From contig NZ_JACHVQ010000001.1 of NCBI RefSeq assembly GCF_014190805.1, forward strand, positions 1,736,001-1,800,000: a DNA stretch of 64,000 nt, written 5' to 3'. The notes under the pieces are model-generated. The model saw only the letters and a list, made by a program, of their open reading frames with translations. It was not told the DNA's origin and did no database searches. The stretch comes from Flexivirga oryzae. Lineage in GTDB: Bacteria > Actinomycetota > Actinomycetes > Actinomycetales > Dermatophilaceae. Positions 51,389 to 58,928 of the stretch are shown here, piece after piece. Each line of letters opens with the position of its first letter. Positions within the stretch are counted from its first letter, which is position 1. Both the position numbers and the translations under genes were made by a program.

Positions 51389-51625
51389 ATGTCCAAAGTG
51401 ATGGTTTCACTGCCCGATGATCTCCTGGCTGAGCTGGACGCGGAGGTGAAGCGTCGCTCGACGAGTCGCAGCGCGCTTCTTGCTGCGGCCGCCAGGCGGG
51501 AGCTCAAGCGTCGTGATCCGGCGGACCTCGCGAGTGCGGTCGAGCGATCGGAGCGTCGCTTTCAAGATGCCGGCAGCTTCGAGTCGGCAGACGTCGTGCG
51601 CGCAGACCGAGACGAGCGTCGATGA
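51389..51625 (+). CDS. vapB: VapB-type ribbon-helix-helix antitoxin
   Basis: The 78-residue protein begins MSKVMVSLPDDLLAELDAEV with RSTSRSALLAAAARRELKRR, a ribbon-helix-helix DNA-binding domain, and an acidic tail. It should repress its own promoter and neutralise the PIN toxin that overlaps its end by ATGA. The frame open from 51284 crosses the direct repeat; the chosen ATG fits the leaderless -10. Confidence 0.88.
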   Translation: MSKVMVSLPDDLLAELDAEVKRRSTSRSALLAAAARRELKRRDPADLASAVERSERRFQDAGSFESADVVRADRDERR

Positions 51626-52056
51626 CCAGCCTTCTGGTCGACACCTCGGTATTGATCAAGTGGTTTCACTCGGAGGGGGAGAGCGAGCTCGCTGAAGCAC
51701 GGGCGATCCGGGACTCACACGTCCACGGCGATCTCGATGCGCACGTGCTGGACCTGGCCATATACGAGGTTGGCAACGTCCTGGCGCGTGCGCTGAGGTG
51801 GGGGGCAGACGACGTTGCGGATCAGTTGGACGACCTCGTGGCGATCGTCGGCTCGCCGTTGGTGATGTCACAGGACTGGCTGCATGACGCCGCGCGGCTC
51901 GCAGATACGCACAGTTTGTCGTTCTACGACGCCAGTTGGGCTGCCACCTCCGTAGCGCTGAAGATCCCTCTCGTTAGCGCTGACCGGCGGCTGCTAGCTG
52001 CCGGTCTTGCTGAAACGGCATCTGAAGTCGCGGAGAGGCTGCGTCTCAGCACGTAG
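51622..52056 (+). CDS. vapC: VapC PIN-domain ribonuclease toxin
   Basis: The 144-residue protein has the four acidic PIN residues: Asp7 (LVDTSVLIK), Glu49 (YEVGNVLAR), Asp103 (FYDASWAATS) and Asp121 (SADRRLLAAG). It cleaves tRNA or rRNA when freed. The active site is intact. A partial second copy of the small lipoprotein tail follows its stop. Confidence 0.92.
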   Translation: MTSLLVDTSVLIKWFHSEGESELAEARAIRDSHVHGDLDAHVLDLAIYEVGNVLARALRWGADDVADQLDDLVAIVGSPLVMSQDWLHDAARLADTHSLSFYDASWAATSVALKIPLVSADRRLLAAGLAETASEVAERLRLST

Positions 52057-52094
52057 CGCACCCGACCGCTGGTGTGCCGAGTCGTAGGTTCGGC

Positions 52095-52136
52095 TACTAC
52101 TGGACAGCCTGCGTATCAAGTTCCGGCGTATTCGGC
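52095..52136 (+). repeat. Direct repeat flanking vapBC, copy 2
   Basis: This second copy of the 51294-51335 segment lies 38 bases after the vapC stop. In frame after the vapC stop it would read GSATTGQPAYQVPAYSAE, like the small lipoprotein tail. Confidence 0.75.
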
Positions 52137-52183
52137 CGAATAACTCGCTCGCTTGCAGGGCCAGCGCTGGCTAGATTCACTGG

Positions 52184-52528
52184 ATGTCGTCAGTCGAAGA
52201 TGGACTCCGATGCACGTGCCAGGACTGCACATGCGGGAACGAAGCCGACATCGACCTCGGCCGTGGCCCGATTTGTGGTTGCTGCGCCGCTGACTGTCCG
52301 GACGTGCATGGCGAGGGAGGCAAGACCTGGCGCAGGGGCTACTGGGTTCGCCCCGTGCCGTGGCGGCTGGGGTGGGAACTGCACGTGGACGGCGTCGGCG
52401 TGACCCAGTGTGCCGAACTCGCTGACGCAGAGGCGACCGCTCGCGACTATCTGGCCTCGTTGGGGCGCAGTGACGCCCGGACGGCGCGAATCCATGTTCT
52501 TCAACCGGTAAAGCCGTCGACGGACTGA
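52184..52528 (+). CDS. Metallothionein-like domain fused to a HicB-like domain
   Basis: The 114-residue protein has a Cys cluster at its N-terminus: Cys10, 12, 15, 17, 31, 33, 34, 38 and His42 (CTCQDCTC ... CGCCAADCPDVH), the spacing of bacterial metallothioneins. From about residue 50 it continues as WELHVDGVGVTQCAELADAE and ATARDYLASL, like the HicB-type antitoxin fold. TAGATT six bases before the ATG suggests a leaderless mRNA. It could buffer or sense metal; no toxin partner is adjacent. The split between the two parts is my reading. Confidence 0.65.
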   Translation: MSSVEDGLRCTCQDCTCGNEADIDLGRGPICGCCAADCPDVHGEGGKTWRRGYWVRPVPWRLGWELHVDGVGVTQCAELADAEATARDYLASLGRSDARTARIHVLQPVKPSTD

Positions 52529-52549
52529 CCGCGGGCGTTCTGTGGTGTC

Positions 52550-52618
52550 GTACTTGATCATCTGGTCGTACTGCTGGGCGATCAGATCCCACCGGATCGG
52601 GCCAGGACCTTCGTTGAG
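52550..52618 (-). pseudogene. Tn3-family transposase remnant
   Basis: The minus strand encodes GPIRWDLIAQQYDQMIKY (52550-52603) preceded by LNEG, closely like a conserved stretch of Tn3-family TnpA. Downstream the similarity stops (DTTERPRSV), so only about 22 residues remain. It shows that a Tn3-like element once sat in the toxin-antitoxin cluster. Confidence 0.75.
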
Positions 52619-52784
52619 ACACCGGGCGGGGCAGAGGACAGCCGCGCCTCGAATGGCTCGTCTGATGCGATATGCAGACTGATACTTGACATAATGTAGA
52701 TTATCGGCGCATAAATAGGACGAATCGAAACACATGGCACGGCCCAGTTCGGCCGGTACGTGAGTGAACCAGTTACTGGAGGGC
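52619..52784. other. AT-richer spacer before YoeB
   Basis: No gene is seen. TTGACATAATGTAGATTATC (about 52687-52706) has a -35-like TTGACA and a short inverted repeat ATAAT/ATTAT; it could be an old promoter or a recombination-site remnant. Its function is not shown. Confidence 0.4.
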
Positions 52785-53042
52785 TCACCCGTAGTGATGC
52801 CGACAAGCTGCGATGCGAATCTCATTCTCTGCCAGCTTGTACACGAGGCGATGCTCATCTGTGACACGTCGCGACCAGTAACCTGCGAAATTGTGCTTGA
52901 CGGCCTCCGGTTTTCCGATCCCGTCATTGCCATTTCGCTGAATGTCCGCGAGTAACTGGTTGATTCGTTTCAGAACCCTGCGGTCCTGCGCCTGCCACCA
53001 CAGATAGTCATCCCAGGCGTTCTCATCCCAGATGAGCAGCAC
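52785..53042 (-). CDS. yoeB: YoeB-type mRNA interferase toxin
   Basis: The 85-residue protein has the YoeB fold and exact matches to the catalytic set Glu46, Arg65, His83 and Tyr84 (KPEAVKH, DEHRLVYKL, CRHHYG). It cuts mRNA at the ribosome A site. It follows its antitoxin gene with a one-base gap. The intact residues suggest activity. Confidence 0.95.
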   Translation of the reverse strand: MLLIWDENAWDDYLWWQAQDRRVLKRINQLLADIQRNGNDGIGKPEAVKHNFAGYWSRRVTDEHRLVYKLAENEIRIAACRHHYG

Positions 53043-53043
53043 G

Positions 53044-53301
53044 TCAATCTGTGTCGATCAGCTCGTGATGCTCGCCGTGCCCGGACTCCAGGCGCTCTAT
53101 GGCGTCCAGCAAGCGGCGCGCGTTCGCCGGCGATCGCATGAGGTAGGCCGTCTCCTTGAGCGACTCATAGTCGTCCAACGACACGATGACTGCTGGCTCG
53201 TGTCCGGCCCGCGTGATGACCACCTCTTCCCGGTCGTTCACGACCGAGTCGAGAACCTCGGCGTACTTCGCGCGCGACTCTGTGTAGCTCATGGTTTTCA
53301 T
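53044..53301 (-). CDS. yefM: YefM antitoxin
   Basis: The 85-residue protein (MKTMSYTESRAKYAEVLDSV, ITRAGHEPAVIVSLDDYESL) is a Phd/YefM-fold antitoxin with an acidic tail that binds YoeB. The ATG has a strong GAGGTGG binding site. A frame starting ten codons earlier is less likely. The pair is oriented opposite to the modules on its left. Confidence 0.93.
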   Translation of the reverse strand: MKTMSYTESRAKYAEVLDSVVNDREEVVITRAGHEPAVIVSLDDYESLKETAYLMRSPANARRLLDAIERLESGHGEHHELIDTD

Positions 53302-53417
53302 AACCACCTCCGTACAGAGAACTGTACGCATCGGCCGTTGCGTGTCGCAAACACGTCAAGCCGCTTGTCTCACTTGAACACGTCCCCCAGTGCAGTTTTA
53401 TAGGACTGATCCGCCAG

Positions 53418-53843
53418 TCACACGGACGTGTCACAAACCGAAACGCCTTCGGCTCGCCAGGCCGCGAGCAGGCGCTTGTCGCCGGATGCGGCGACGAGTT
53501 CGACGTCGTTCACGGCGATTGCCGCCGCACAATGGGTGGCGTCATAGCCGCGAAGCCCGTGCAGGATTGCCAACCTCGCAGCCTCGGACATCAGTTCGCC
53601 ACTGAGTTCGATCACGTCAAACGCGGGCCAGAGTTCGTCCAAGACGCCACGCCCTGCGGTGGCGTCGGCCTCGGAAATCCGACCGATGCGCTCTGCCATC
53701 GCTACTGCTGCAACGGCTTCGATGTAGCCGAGCCTCGTGCAGGCAACGTTGTCGGCACCATCCCAAAGTTCGCCGCATACCTCCGAGGTCGGCTCATCGA
53801 TCAACAGCGGCACGAGCGCCGACGTGTCGAAATAGATGATCAC
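53418..53843 (-). CDS. vapC: VapC PIN-domain ribonuclease toxin (second)
   Basis: The 141-residue protein has Asp6 (YFDTSALVPL), Glu42 (YIEAVAAVA), Asp101 (RGYDATHCAAA) and Asp122 (SGDKRLLAAW), the PIN catalytic set. It is only distantly similar to the VapC at 51622. It overlaps the antitoxin gene by four bases. Confidence 0.92.
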   Translation of the reverse strand: MIIYFDTSALVPLLIDEPTSEVCGELWDGADNVACTRLGYIEAVAAVAMAERIGRISEADATAGRGVLDELWPAFDVIELSGELMSEAARLAILHGLRGYDATHCAAAIAVNDVELVAASGDKRLLAAWRAEGVSVCDTSV

Positions 53844-54094
53844 CTGCGCTGGTCGTCGACGAGATCACTCACCGCTGCTGCGGTCTTGATCGGCGCTGGA
53901 CGTGGCCCCTTCCGACGGACCGCTGGTGTCACCTTGCCGTCGGAAACAAGCTGCTCCAACTTTGTCGGGACACCGATTGGAACGATCCGTGCAACAGGCC
54001 GACCGTGGTCTGTGACGGTGATCGTGTGACCCTCACGCACAGACGCCAGGTGGCGGCTGAGTCCGTCACGTAGCTCTCTCACGCCGATATCCAT
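53840..54094 (-). CDS. vapB: Phd-type antitoxin of the second VapC
   Basis: The 84-residue protein starts MDIGVRELRDGLSRHLASVR with ITVTDHGRPVARIVPIG, a Phd/YefM-like domain often paired with VapC. Its basic, Pro-rich tail (RRKGPRPAPIKTAAAVSDLV) would contact the toxin. It is the rightmost of the five modules. Confidence 0.92.
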   Translation of the reverse strand: MDIGVRELRDGLSRHLASVREGHTITVTDHGRPVARIVPIGVPTKLEQLVSDGKVTPAVRRKGPRPAPIKTAAAVSDLVDDQRR

Positions 54095-54207
54095 GGCGAC
54101 TCCTTGTGGCGATATCGAGTACCCATCAATATCGCCATTTTCGCACGGTTACTCCCCCGCAACAACCGAGATCCGACCCTTGATGTCCCGAAATCCAAGC
54201 CCCGACT

Positions 54208-54453
54208 TCAGCTCGCCACCAGAACACAGGGCTCGGGATGCGTCGCGGCCAGTGCCCGGTCAAAGGTCGCCAGTCGCGCTGAACGAGCTCGGATGTCTCG
54301 CAGGTACTGCGCCCGATCCAACGTGAGTCCGATGTCCGCGAGAGCACGTTCGCCGGCCCTGTAGTACCAGTGCTCGGTGTCCACCAGCACGCCGTCGTGA
54401 TCGAAGAGGATGAACTTCTTGCGCTGCGGCATTCGGCCGGATCCGCTGGTCAC
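54208..54453 (-). pseudogene. HAD hydrolase N-terminus joined to a PIN-like C-terminus
   Basis: The 81-residue frame starts like a HAD phosphatase (KKFILFDHDGVLVDTEHWYY, motif I DxDG) but lacks motifs II-IV. From about residue 55 it ends ARLATFDRALAATHPEPCVL, which looks like the end of a VapC PIN domain. A deletion joining a HAD gene to a lost toxin gene explains this best. It overlaps the PurC-fusion stop by ATGA. Confidence 0.6.
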
Positions 54454-55583
54454 TCGAAGCGATCGGTGAGGGCGGCGACCTCCTCGAACTTCTTCTTGAC
54501 CTCGGGCAGCGTCGCCGCGCCGTCGCGATACGACTGCTTCGACATGTCGACATCGCCGAACCGCAGCCGGCCGGAGTCACTGTCGATGACGTCGGCCACC
54601 AGCAGTTCGCCTGTCTCGCAGTCGAATCCGCACTCGATCTTGAAGTCGATGTAGGTGCCGCCCTGCTGCTTCCAGGCACTCTCGATGGCTTCGAAGGATG
54701 AGACGGTGAGGACCCGGAGCTTCGCCAAGAGGTCTGGCGTGACGTCGGAGTACCGGCTCTCCCCCAGCACCTCCTCGCCGATCAGATCACCGGGTTTCGC
54801 CTCGGCCCCGATGGCTGCCGCAGCCTTGGCGTTGGGGACGTAGCGTCGCAGCACGCCGTCGTCGAAGTCGAACTCCAACAGCGGATCGTGGTGGGCATCG
54901 TCCTTCTCGAAAACCTCGAAGGCCAGTTCGTCGAGCCGAGCACCGTCGGTCAGCTCCGGGAAGCGATCGCGGAAACTGCCACTGGCATAACGACGGGCAA
55001 CGAGCTCCAGGGGAATCATCTTCACCTGTCGGGCCCGGAACGCAACGTCGTCGACACCCTCCACGAAGTGGGTGGGTATGCCGTGACGCTCCAACAGCCG
55101 AAACACATTGGCAGTCGTACGTGTTGACGCCGCGGCCTTGCCCTGGAGCACGTCGTGCTTGGCGCCATCGCCGGCCGTGATGTCGTCCTTGCTGCGCACC
55201 ACCACTTCCCCATTGCCGGCGTCCTCGATGACTTTGGTCTTGCCTTCGGCCACGATCCGCGACAGGCGCGCCCACGCCGTCTGCTTCGTGACCCCGAGCG
55301 CCCGGCCGATCTCGGTCCACGAGCGACCCTGCGCGCGGGCCATCGTGACAAGTTCATCCATCTTCGACTCGATCGCCCGCACGTGAGCCGAACCGGCGTG
55401 CACGAACAGCAACGGATCTGCCACCCCGTCGAGTTCGGACAGGTCCGACGGGAGCGAGAAGTGGACGGTCCACGGCGCGCTGGTGAACTCCGGTGGTGCG
55501 GCGTCGCCATACAAGACATCGGCGCCCTGCAAGCCCATCACCCAATCGGGTTGACTGTCGGTTGTCGTGGCCTCATGACTCAT
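54450..55583 (-). CDS. Helix-turn-helix/SAICAR synthase (PurC) fusion
   Basis: The 377-residue protein has an N-terminal region (about 15-75) of unknown type and a helix-turn-helix (MDELVTMARAQGRSWTEIGR, ALGVTKQTAWARL, 75-107). From about 110 a SAICAR-synthase domain follows: VAEGKTKVIEDAG, SKDDITAGDGAK, PLELVARRYASGSFRDRF and TYIDFKIECGFDCETGELLV. The enzyme normally joins Asp to CAIR in purine synthesis, as a 240-300-residue protein without DNA-binding part. A purine-sensing or specialised-nucleoside role is possible. I chose the ATG giving MSHEATT after GAAGGGA. Confidence 0.8.
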   Translation of the reverse strand: MSHEATTTDSQPDWVMGLQGADVLYGDAAPPEFTSAPWTVHFSLPSDLSELDGVADPLLFVHAGSAHVRAIESKMDELVTMARAQGRSWTEIGRALGVTKQTAWARLSRIVAEGKTKVIEDAGNGEVVVRSKDDITAGDGAKHDVLQGKAAASTRTTANVFRLLERHGIPTHFVEGVDDVAFRARQVKMIPLELVARRYASGSFRDRFPELTDGARLDELAFEVFEKDDAHHDPLLEFDFDDGVLRRYVPNAKAAAAIGAEAKPGDLIGEEVLGESRYSDVTPDLLAKLRVLTVSSFEAIESAWKQQGGTYIDFKIECGFDCETGELLVADVIDSDSGRLRFGDVDMSKQSYRDGAATLPEVKKKFEEVAALTDRFE

Positions 55584-55609
55584 GCGCCCAGATCCCTTCG
55601 TCAGCAATT

Positions 55610-55621
55610 ACTGACGTCAGT
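55610..55621. promoter_or_regulatory. Palindromic operator-like site before the PurC fusion
   Basis: ACTGACGTCAGT is a perfect 12-base palindrome 27 bases before the fusion gene start, extended by TCAG and CTGA half-sites six bases out on each side (55601-55630). It may bind the fusion protein's own helix-turn-helix. Confidence 0.6.
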
Positions 55622-55667
55622 ATTTCCTGACGATCTGATCCCGTCAAGATCCAGGGTTCTCGTGGAC

Positions 55668-56339
55668 CTACGGGTGCAACAACGACCAGTGGCCCTCGGA
55701 GATGACTTCCGTCTCGCCGTCCACGACTGCGATGGCGGTCTGGTCGTCCATCGCGTATGCCGGGCCCGAGATGCCGGCAGCCCACGCTTCGGCCTCGGCC
55801 ATCGAGTTGCCCGGCATACCAGCCGAAGCCAGATGCGGGCAGATGGAGAAGTCGACGACGCCGAGGGTGCTGTCGTCACCGGATGGTGGTCGCCACTGGA
55901 TGAAGTCCTCCCCCACCCGCGGCGTCATCACCATGCTCCCCGCGCTGAGCCCGACCCACACCGTGTCCGTCAACGACGGGAGCAACTCCGCTAGACCGGA
56001 CTCCCGCATCCAGTGGCACAGGTAGAGCACGTCCCCGCCTGCCGCCAACAGAACATCCGTCTCTCTAACCATCGGCATCCACCGCTCGGACTCGATGCTC
56101 GGCAGCGCCGTGAGCTCCAGGACGCCGACCGACTTCCACCCCAGATCGACCATCGGGTTCGTGGACCTCCCACTGATGAAGTCCCACACCCTCGTCCCCG
56201 GCCCGACCGCCGGGTGACCGTACATCGCGGTCGGGATGCACAACGCCGTGCACTCGCTGATCGACTTACCCACCATGTCGACCAGCGCGCTGCGGATGCT
56301 GTCGTTGGTCACTCCCCCGGACGTCAACAACAGTTTCAC
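55668..56339 (-). CDS. Peptidase E-like serine peptidase (family S51)
   Basis: The 223-residue protein has MKLLLTSGGVTNDSI, LLAAGGDVLYLC and VGLSAGSMVM, with the nucleophile Ser132 in the S51 GxSAGS motif. Peptidase E cuts Asp-Xaa dipeptides; related enzymes include cyanophycinase. The GTG start overlaps the gene upstream by four bases (GTGA). It lies just upstream of the PurC fusion on the same strand. Confidence 0.88.
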   Translation of the reverse strand: MKLLLTSGGVTNDSIRSALVDMVGKSISECTALCIPTAMYGHPAVGPGTRVWDFISGRSTNPMVDLGWKSVGVLELTALPSIESERWMPMVRETDVLLAAGGDVLYLCHWMRESGLAELLPSLTDTVWVGLSAGSMVMTPRVGEDFIQWRPPSGDDSTLGVVDFSICPHLASAGMPGNSMAEAEAWAAGISGPAYAMDDQTAIAVVDGETEVISEGHWSLLHP

Positions 56340-56806
56340 GACGGCTCCTCCTTCGTCTCGACAAGGCAAGGCTCGTAACCTGCCCGCGAATCCAGTGCCC
56401 CAGTCCAACCATGCGGGGTCACGACATACACATCCCCGTCAATGGCACCGCGAAAGTGATTGCTGTAGCGCCATGCACGGAACCACTCGAACTCTCGCCT
56501 GGCAGGGACGACGTAGCCGTCACGACACACCACGGTGACCAGGATGTGGCTGATTCCACCATTCTCGGCCCCCAGTGACCCTCGGTCGGGCGCGATCTCC
56601 TCGGCGATACCCCGGGCTAAATCGCTGTCGTATGGATGCGGACGCAAGTGCTGGCCAGGCTCCAGTGCGACCCTGGCCGCAGTCACGGCTTGATCCGTCA
56701 TACGCACCGCCGCAACGACCGTGCGACCCAGCTCCAGGGGGCACCGTTCATTGATCTCAAGGAGTGTGGTTTTCGGGTCTCGTAGCTGCCAACGTTCAAG
56801 AGTCAT
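56336..56806 (-). CDS. Hypothetical protein
   Basis: The 156-residue protein (MTLERWQLRDPKTTLLEINE to CLVETKEEPS) has no family I recognise. YVVPARREFEWFRAWRYSNH and DGDVYVVTPHGWTGALDSRA look like a compact mixed domain. It overlaps the peptidase E start by four bases and so shares its transcript. A longer frame to 57328 overlaps the divergent gene and is rejected. Confidence 0.65.
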   Translation of the reverse strand: MTLERWQLRDPKTTLLEINERCPLELGRTVVAAVRMTDQAVTAARVALEPGQHLRPHPYDSDLARGIAEEIAPDRGSLGAENGGISHILVTVVCRDGYVVPARREFEWFRAWRYSNHFRGAIDGDVYVVTPHGWTGALDSRAGYEPCLVETKEEPS

Positions 56807-56914
56807 CCATCTACGGTTGCACGAACTCCAAGACCGCCCAGCGGTTTTCCACAACCCAGTCTCCTGTGGATAGCGCCGGACGCGATCGCGGCAAACGTGC
56901 TTCGCTGTCGTGTC

Positions 56915-57460
56915 ATGGGATTCAGCACCACGTACTTGGGACGCCTCGACATCCACCCGTTGCTCAACGATTTCGAGGTGGAGTGGCTCCGCGCGTTCGC
57001 CGCGATAGACCGACGCCACTACACCGAGCCCTACGAAGTGGCCATGAATCCGCGCGCCCTCGCAATCGACGATTGGCAACAGCACCAGGCAGGCTCTCGC
57101 CCCGACGGCAGGGACCCTTTCAAGTCGTTGTCCCCTGATGACGGTTCGCCGTATCCCTATCTCGATTGGCAGCCATGCACCCAGGGCTGCTGTCTTGGGT
57201 GGGAACGCCGCGAGAAGTCCCGGATGGCCGAAGAATGGCTGCAATACCTCATCGACCACTTCCTCCGGCCGGGGGCACATGCTCGCCTCGACGGCAGGCC
57301 AGAGTTCGAGCCCTTCACCTTCGACCACGTCGTCAACGGCATCATCGCTGGCGAGCGTGACGACACGGGTGAGCTGTTCCTAATCCGTTGCGAGGACAAT
57401 GTGATCCGGCGGGAAACTCTCGTCAATCCAGAGCGTGATGAATGGTTGATGGGATGGTGA
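56915..57460 (+). CDS. Conserved actinobacterial hypothetical protein
   Basis: The 181-residue protein starts MGFSTTYLGRLDIHPLLNDF and contains DWQPCTQGCCLGWERREKSR, WLQYLIDHFLRPGAHAR and FTFDHVVNGIIAGERDDTGE. I have seen this pattern in uncharacterised actinobacterial proteins. The Cys-rich CTQGCC could bind a metal. The role is unknown. Confidence 0.75.
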   Translation: MGFSTTYLGRLDIHPLLNDFEVEWLRAFAAIDRRHYTEPYEVAMNPRALAIDDWQQHQAGSRPDGRDPFKSLSPDDGSPYPYLDWQPCTQGCCLGWERREKSRMAEEWLQYLIDHFLRPGAHARLDGRPEFEPFTFDHVVNGIIAGERDDTGELFLIRCEDNVIRRETLVNPERDEWLMGW

Positions 57461-57522
57461 GCAGGGCCTCGCGAGCCGACTCTGCCCGAAAACGCCTGCC
57501 ACGGAGATGAATCCAGTGCGCA

Positions 57523-58386
57523 CTATGCCTTGCGTGCGAGGTCGCGACGTAGCGGGAGCTGCTGGAAACCGGCGGAATGGTATGTCGCGACCGCGCCGAC
57601 GTTCGCGCTCGGCGTGCACACCTGCATCGACGACGATCCCATGTCGCGCAACGCGATTCCGGCGGCGTGGCTGATGGCACGTCCGTGCCCATGACCTCGG
57701 TGGTCACGGTGCACACCCAGTGGCTCGATGAGTCCCGGCTTCCCCGGTCCTGCGGCCCACACCGTCACTGCGGCAACGGGTGTGCCGGAGTCGTCATACC
57801 CGATCAGGCAGCGGGCGTCCTGGTATGGCGCTCCCGTCGCCATCGCCTGCCAGCCCTCCTGCGTGAACGTCGACTTGGTGAAAGAGGTTCGTTGCAGCTC
57901 GCTCCGCAGGCCGGCGAGCTCCGGACCGACCACCTCGATGCGCAGTGACGGCTCGGGCAGATCGACCAGATCATGACTGAGCGGAGTCCACTCCTCGTCC
58001 AGTTGCCAGCCGCTTTCACGAAAGACCTCGCGCACGAGCGCCCCGTTCGGAACCTCGACGAAGACCTCGCCTTCGCCCAACACGCCCCGTTCCGGATCCG
58101 ACAGATCGGCGACCAACTGCTCCGCCAGCTGCCGATCCGCCAGCAGATCCGGCGCCATCGTCAGGCGGATCAGATCGGGCTCATCGGCCATGCCCACCGC
58201 AACGATGCGACCGTCCGACGTCCAGGTACGGGTCGCTGCCGCAGTGCGCTCGGCACCGAACCGGTGGAACCACCCCAGATCACCGGGGTGGAACTGCAGC
58301 GGCACATCGTCCCGCTGCCAGTCGCGCAGCGCCGCAGTGACGGTGGGCAGGTCCGTGATGTCCGGTGTGCTCAATGCGATCGGCAT
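57523..58386 (-). CDS. GNAT family N-acetyltransferase
   Basis: The 287-residue protein has a C-terminal GNAT domain (about 150-280): PLGVHRDHRGHGHGRAISHA binds acetyl-CoA and ANVGAVATYHSAGFQQLPLR ends it. The N-terminal half (EPDLIRLTMAPDLLADRQLA) looks like a second, degenerate GNAT-like domain. The substrate is unknown. Confidence 0.87.
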   Translation of the reverse strand: MPIALSTPDITDLPTVTAALRDWQRDDVPLQFHPGDLGWFHRFGAERTAAATRTWTSDGRIVAVGMADEPDLIRLTMAPDLLADRQLAEQLVADLSDPERGVLGEGEVFVEVPNGALVREVFRESGWQLDEEWTPLSHDLVDLPEPSLRIEVVGPELAGLRSELQRTSFTKSTFTQEGWQAMATGAPYQDARCLIGYDDSGTPVAAVTVWAAGPGKPGLIEPLGVHRDHRGHGHGRAISHAAGIALRDMGSSSMQVCTPSANVGAVATYHSAGFQQLPLRRDLARKA

Positions 58387-58427
58387 GACTGCGAGCCCAC
58401 ACCGTTACGGCGAGGAATGCAAACGGA

Positions 58428-58895
58428 TTATTCGTTGCGGCCGTCGGCCATCACCTGACCCAGCACAGCACCGAGCGCAAGGTCGTCCAGTTGGCCGAAG
58501 TGCGAAAGCGCCAGACCACCCTCGCGATCGACCACCAGCGTCGAGGGAGTGCCTTCCAGGCCGTACTTGCGCATCGTCACCGGCAGCATGCCGCCGTCCT
58601 GCCGGTCGATGCCGACCGGGAAGGTCATCCGGAATTCGCTGAGGAAAACCTTGAGCGCGTCGACCCCGGTCACCTCGTGATGCTCGAACACCGTGTGCAA
58701 CCCGAGCACGGTCACCTGCGGGAACGCCCGGTGCACCTTCTGCGCCTGTGGCAACCCGTAGCGGACACACCCCGGGCAGAGCATCTGGAACGTCTCGATG
58801 AGGACCACCTTGCCGCGCAGTTCCTCCAGGGTGTGCGGTGTCCCGATCCATTCGCTGACGTCCAGCTCCGGCGCGGGGTAATGACGCGATGCCAT
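58428..58895 (-). CDS. Thioredoxin-like (AhpC/TSA-type) protein
   Basis: The 155-residue protein has a thioredoxin fold with VVLIETFQMLCPGCVRYGLP; the CPGC motif is a two-cysteine redox centre. GTPSTLVVDREGG is the cis-Pro loop. No signal peptide is present, so it is cytosolic. The start is the ATG giving MASRHYPAP; one three codons earlier is possible. Confidence 0.87.
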   Translation of the reverse strand: MASRHYPAPELDVSEWIGTPHTLEELRGKVVLIETFQMLCPGCVRYGLPQAQKVHRAFPQVTVLGLHTVFEHHEVTGVDALKVFLSEFRMTFPVGIDRQDGGMLPVTMRKYGLEGTPSTLVVDREGGLALSHFGQLDDLALGAVLGQVMADGRNE

Positions 58896-58928
58896 GACAC
58901 TCACGCTAGACCCGTGCCGGCGAACCCC

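Noticed and set aside
52074..52403. 109-codon plus-strand frame overlapping the metallothionein-like gene
   Set aside because: The other frame has the ordered Cys motif and a leaderless -10; this one shows no pattern.
52687..52706. Complete Tn3 resolution (res) site
   Set aside because: The TTGACATAATGTAGATTATC stretch is suggestive, but I cannot identify subsites or a resolvase gene.
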